Position numbers and translations under genes: made by a program
Shown here: positions 63,895-64,000 of the stretch, one piece after another
Layout of the letters: each line of letters begins with the position of its first letter
How positions within the stretch are numbered: position 1 is the stretch's first letter
The notes under the pieces: model-generated
What the model saw: only the letters and a program-made list of their open reading frames with translations
Database searches by the model: none
Told to the model about the DNA's origin: nothing
NCBI GenBank assembly: GCA_001750645.1
Contig: MEIF01000003.1
Location: 36,001-100,000 of the forward strand
Length of the DNA: 64,000 nt
Source of the DNA: Gammaproteobacteria bacterium AqS3
GTDB lineage: Bacteria; Pseudomonadota; Gammaproteobacteria; MEIF01; AqS3
Direction: 5' to 3'

Positions 63895-63931
63895 ATAAAA
63901 AAACGCCCCGCAACTCTCGCTGCGGGGCGTT
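63895..63931 (-). terminator. Rho-independent terminator of the rRNA operon
   Basis: Minus strand: 11-bp perfect stem AACGCCCCGCA/TGCGGGGCGTT with an 8-base loop, followed by a T run (63903-63895). It starts about 10 bases after the end of the 5S gene. Confidence 0.93.
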
Positions 63932-63941
63932 CGGCAAAAAG

Positions 63942-64000
63942 GCCTGACAATGTCCTACTCTCACACGGATAACTCCGCACTACCATCGGCGCTGAGCCGT
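63942..64000 (-). rRNA. rrf: 5S ribosomal RNA, 3' part
   Basis: The minus strand reads GATGGTAGTGCGGAGTTATC, then GTGTGAGAGTAGG, and ends in TGTCAGGC, the conserved 3' half of gammaproteobacterial 5S rRNA. The 5' half lies beyond the right edge, so 23S and 16S genes are expected further right. Confidence 0.93.

Noticed and set aside
1-64000. CRISPR array, tRNA genes, transposases or integrases
   Set aside because: I saw no spacer-repeat pattern, cloverleaf or recognisable recombinase. Repeats found are coding repeats or the two pairs of flanking direct repeats; a tRNAscan or IS search was not possible.

Overview
The window looks like chromosome of a GC-rich (about 60-65% by eye) gammaproteobacterium. 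The main clue is the order rpsF-rpsR-membrane protein-rplI-dnaB with radA next door, which is a gammaproteobacterial arrangement. The wealth of CoA-linked catabolic enzymes, CaiB/BaiF transferases, a PhyH dioxygenase and very long secreted repeat proteins suggests a heterotrophic, possibly marine or host-associated lineage; that part is inference. The right edge ends inside a 5S rRNA gene (minus strand) followed by its rho-independent terminator, so an rRNA operon lies just to the right.

Layout. 1-3.9 kb: the N-terminal 1292 codons of a giant secreted tandem-repeat protein (minus strand, runs off the left edge). It is absent from the ORF track because it has no stop in the window. 4-8.5 kb (minus): dtd, class II fructose-bisphosphate aldolase, a methyltransferase, alanine racemase and a nitronate monooxygenase. 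8.6-13.4 kb (plus): the S6/S18/L9 ribosomal operon with dnaB and radA. 13.4-14.9 kb: a type II restriction-modification pair. 15-25.2 kb (minus): a tightly packed, largely overlapping catabolic operon (aromatic-acid-type MFS transporter, SDR, MaoC hydratase, acyl-CoA dehydrogenase, two CoA transferases, Tat-type amine oxidase, lipoprotein). 26-30 kb: Baeyer-Villiger-type monooxygenase, PhyH dioxygenase, small membrane protein and CitE-like lyase. 30-35.5 kb: a 1841-residue helicase/nuclease giant flanked by direct repeats. 35.7-39 kb: SDR, GST-like protein, voltage-gated channel and 1-Cys peroxiredoxin. 39.2-46.9 kb: two related SF1 helicase cassettes. 46.9-50.2 kb: iron-type alcohol dehydrogenase, aldo/keto reductase and TraB/GumN protein. 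50.4-51.9 kb: ImmA/IrrE regulator-protease with a deleted PIN toxin remnant. 52.3-59.1 kb: spinster-type MFS transporter and a complete valine/isobutyryl-CoA degradation operon. 59.4-63 kb: hydrolase, AhpD-like protein, FAD-linked dehydrogenase and a membrane protein.

The most interesting material is a set of defence-like insertions among ordinary metabolic genes. (i) A cassette encodes a tandemly duplicated pseudokinase, a UPF1-like SF1 helicase and a winged-helix protein, with the pseudokinase and helicase in one reading frame separated by a single stop. (ii) A second, AT-richer paralogous helicase sits between two nearly identical copies (about 189 bp) of the 3' end of an alcohol dehydrogenase gene. 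(iii) A helicase with a Vsr/MTES_1575-like nuclease domain and, unexpectedly, a GreA/GreB C-terminal-like domain is bracketed by 30-bp direct repeats. With the restriction-modification pair and the decayed ImmA/PIN module, the window holds several scattered defence loci. The kinase-like/helicase/winged-helix cassette is the best candidate for an undescribed system. All functional statements about it are inference from motifs and context.
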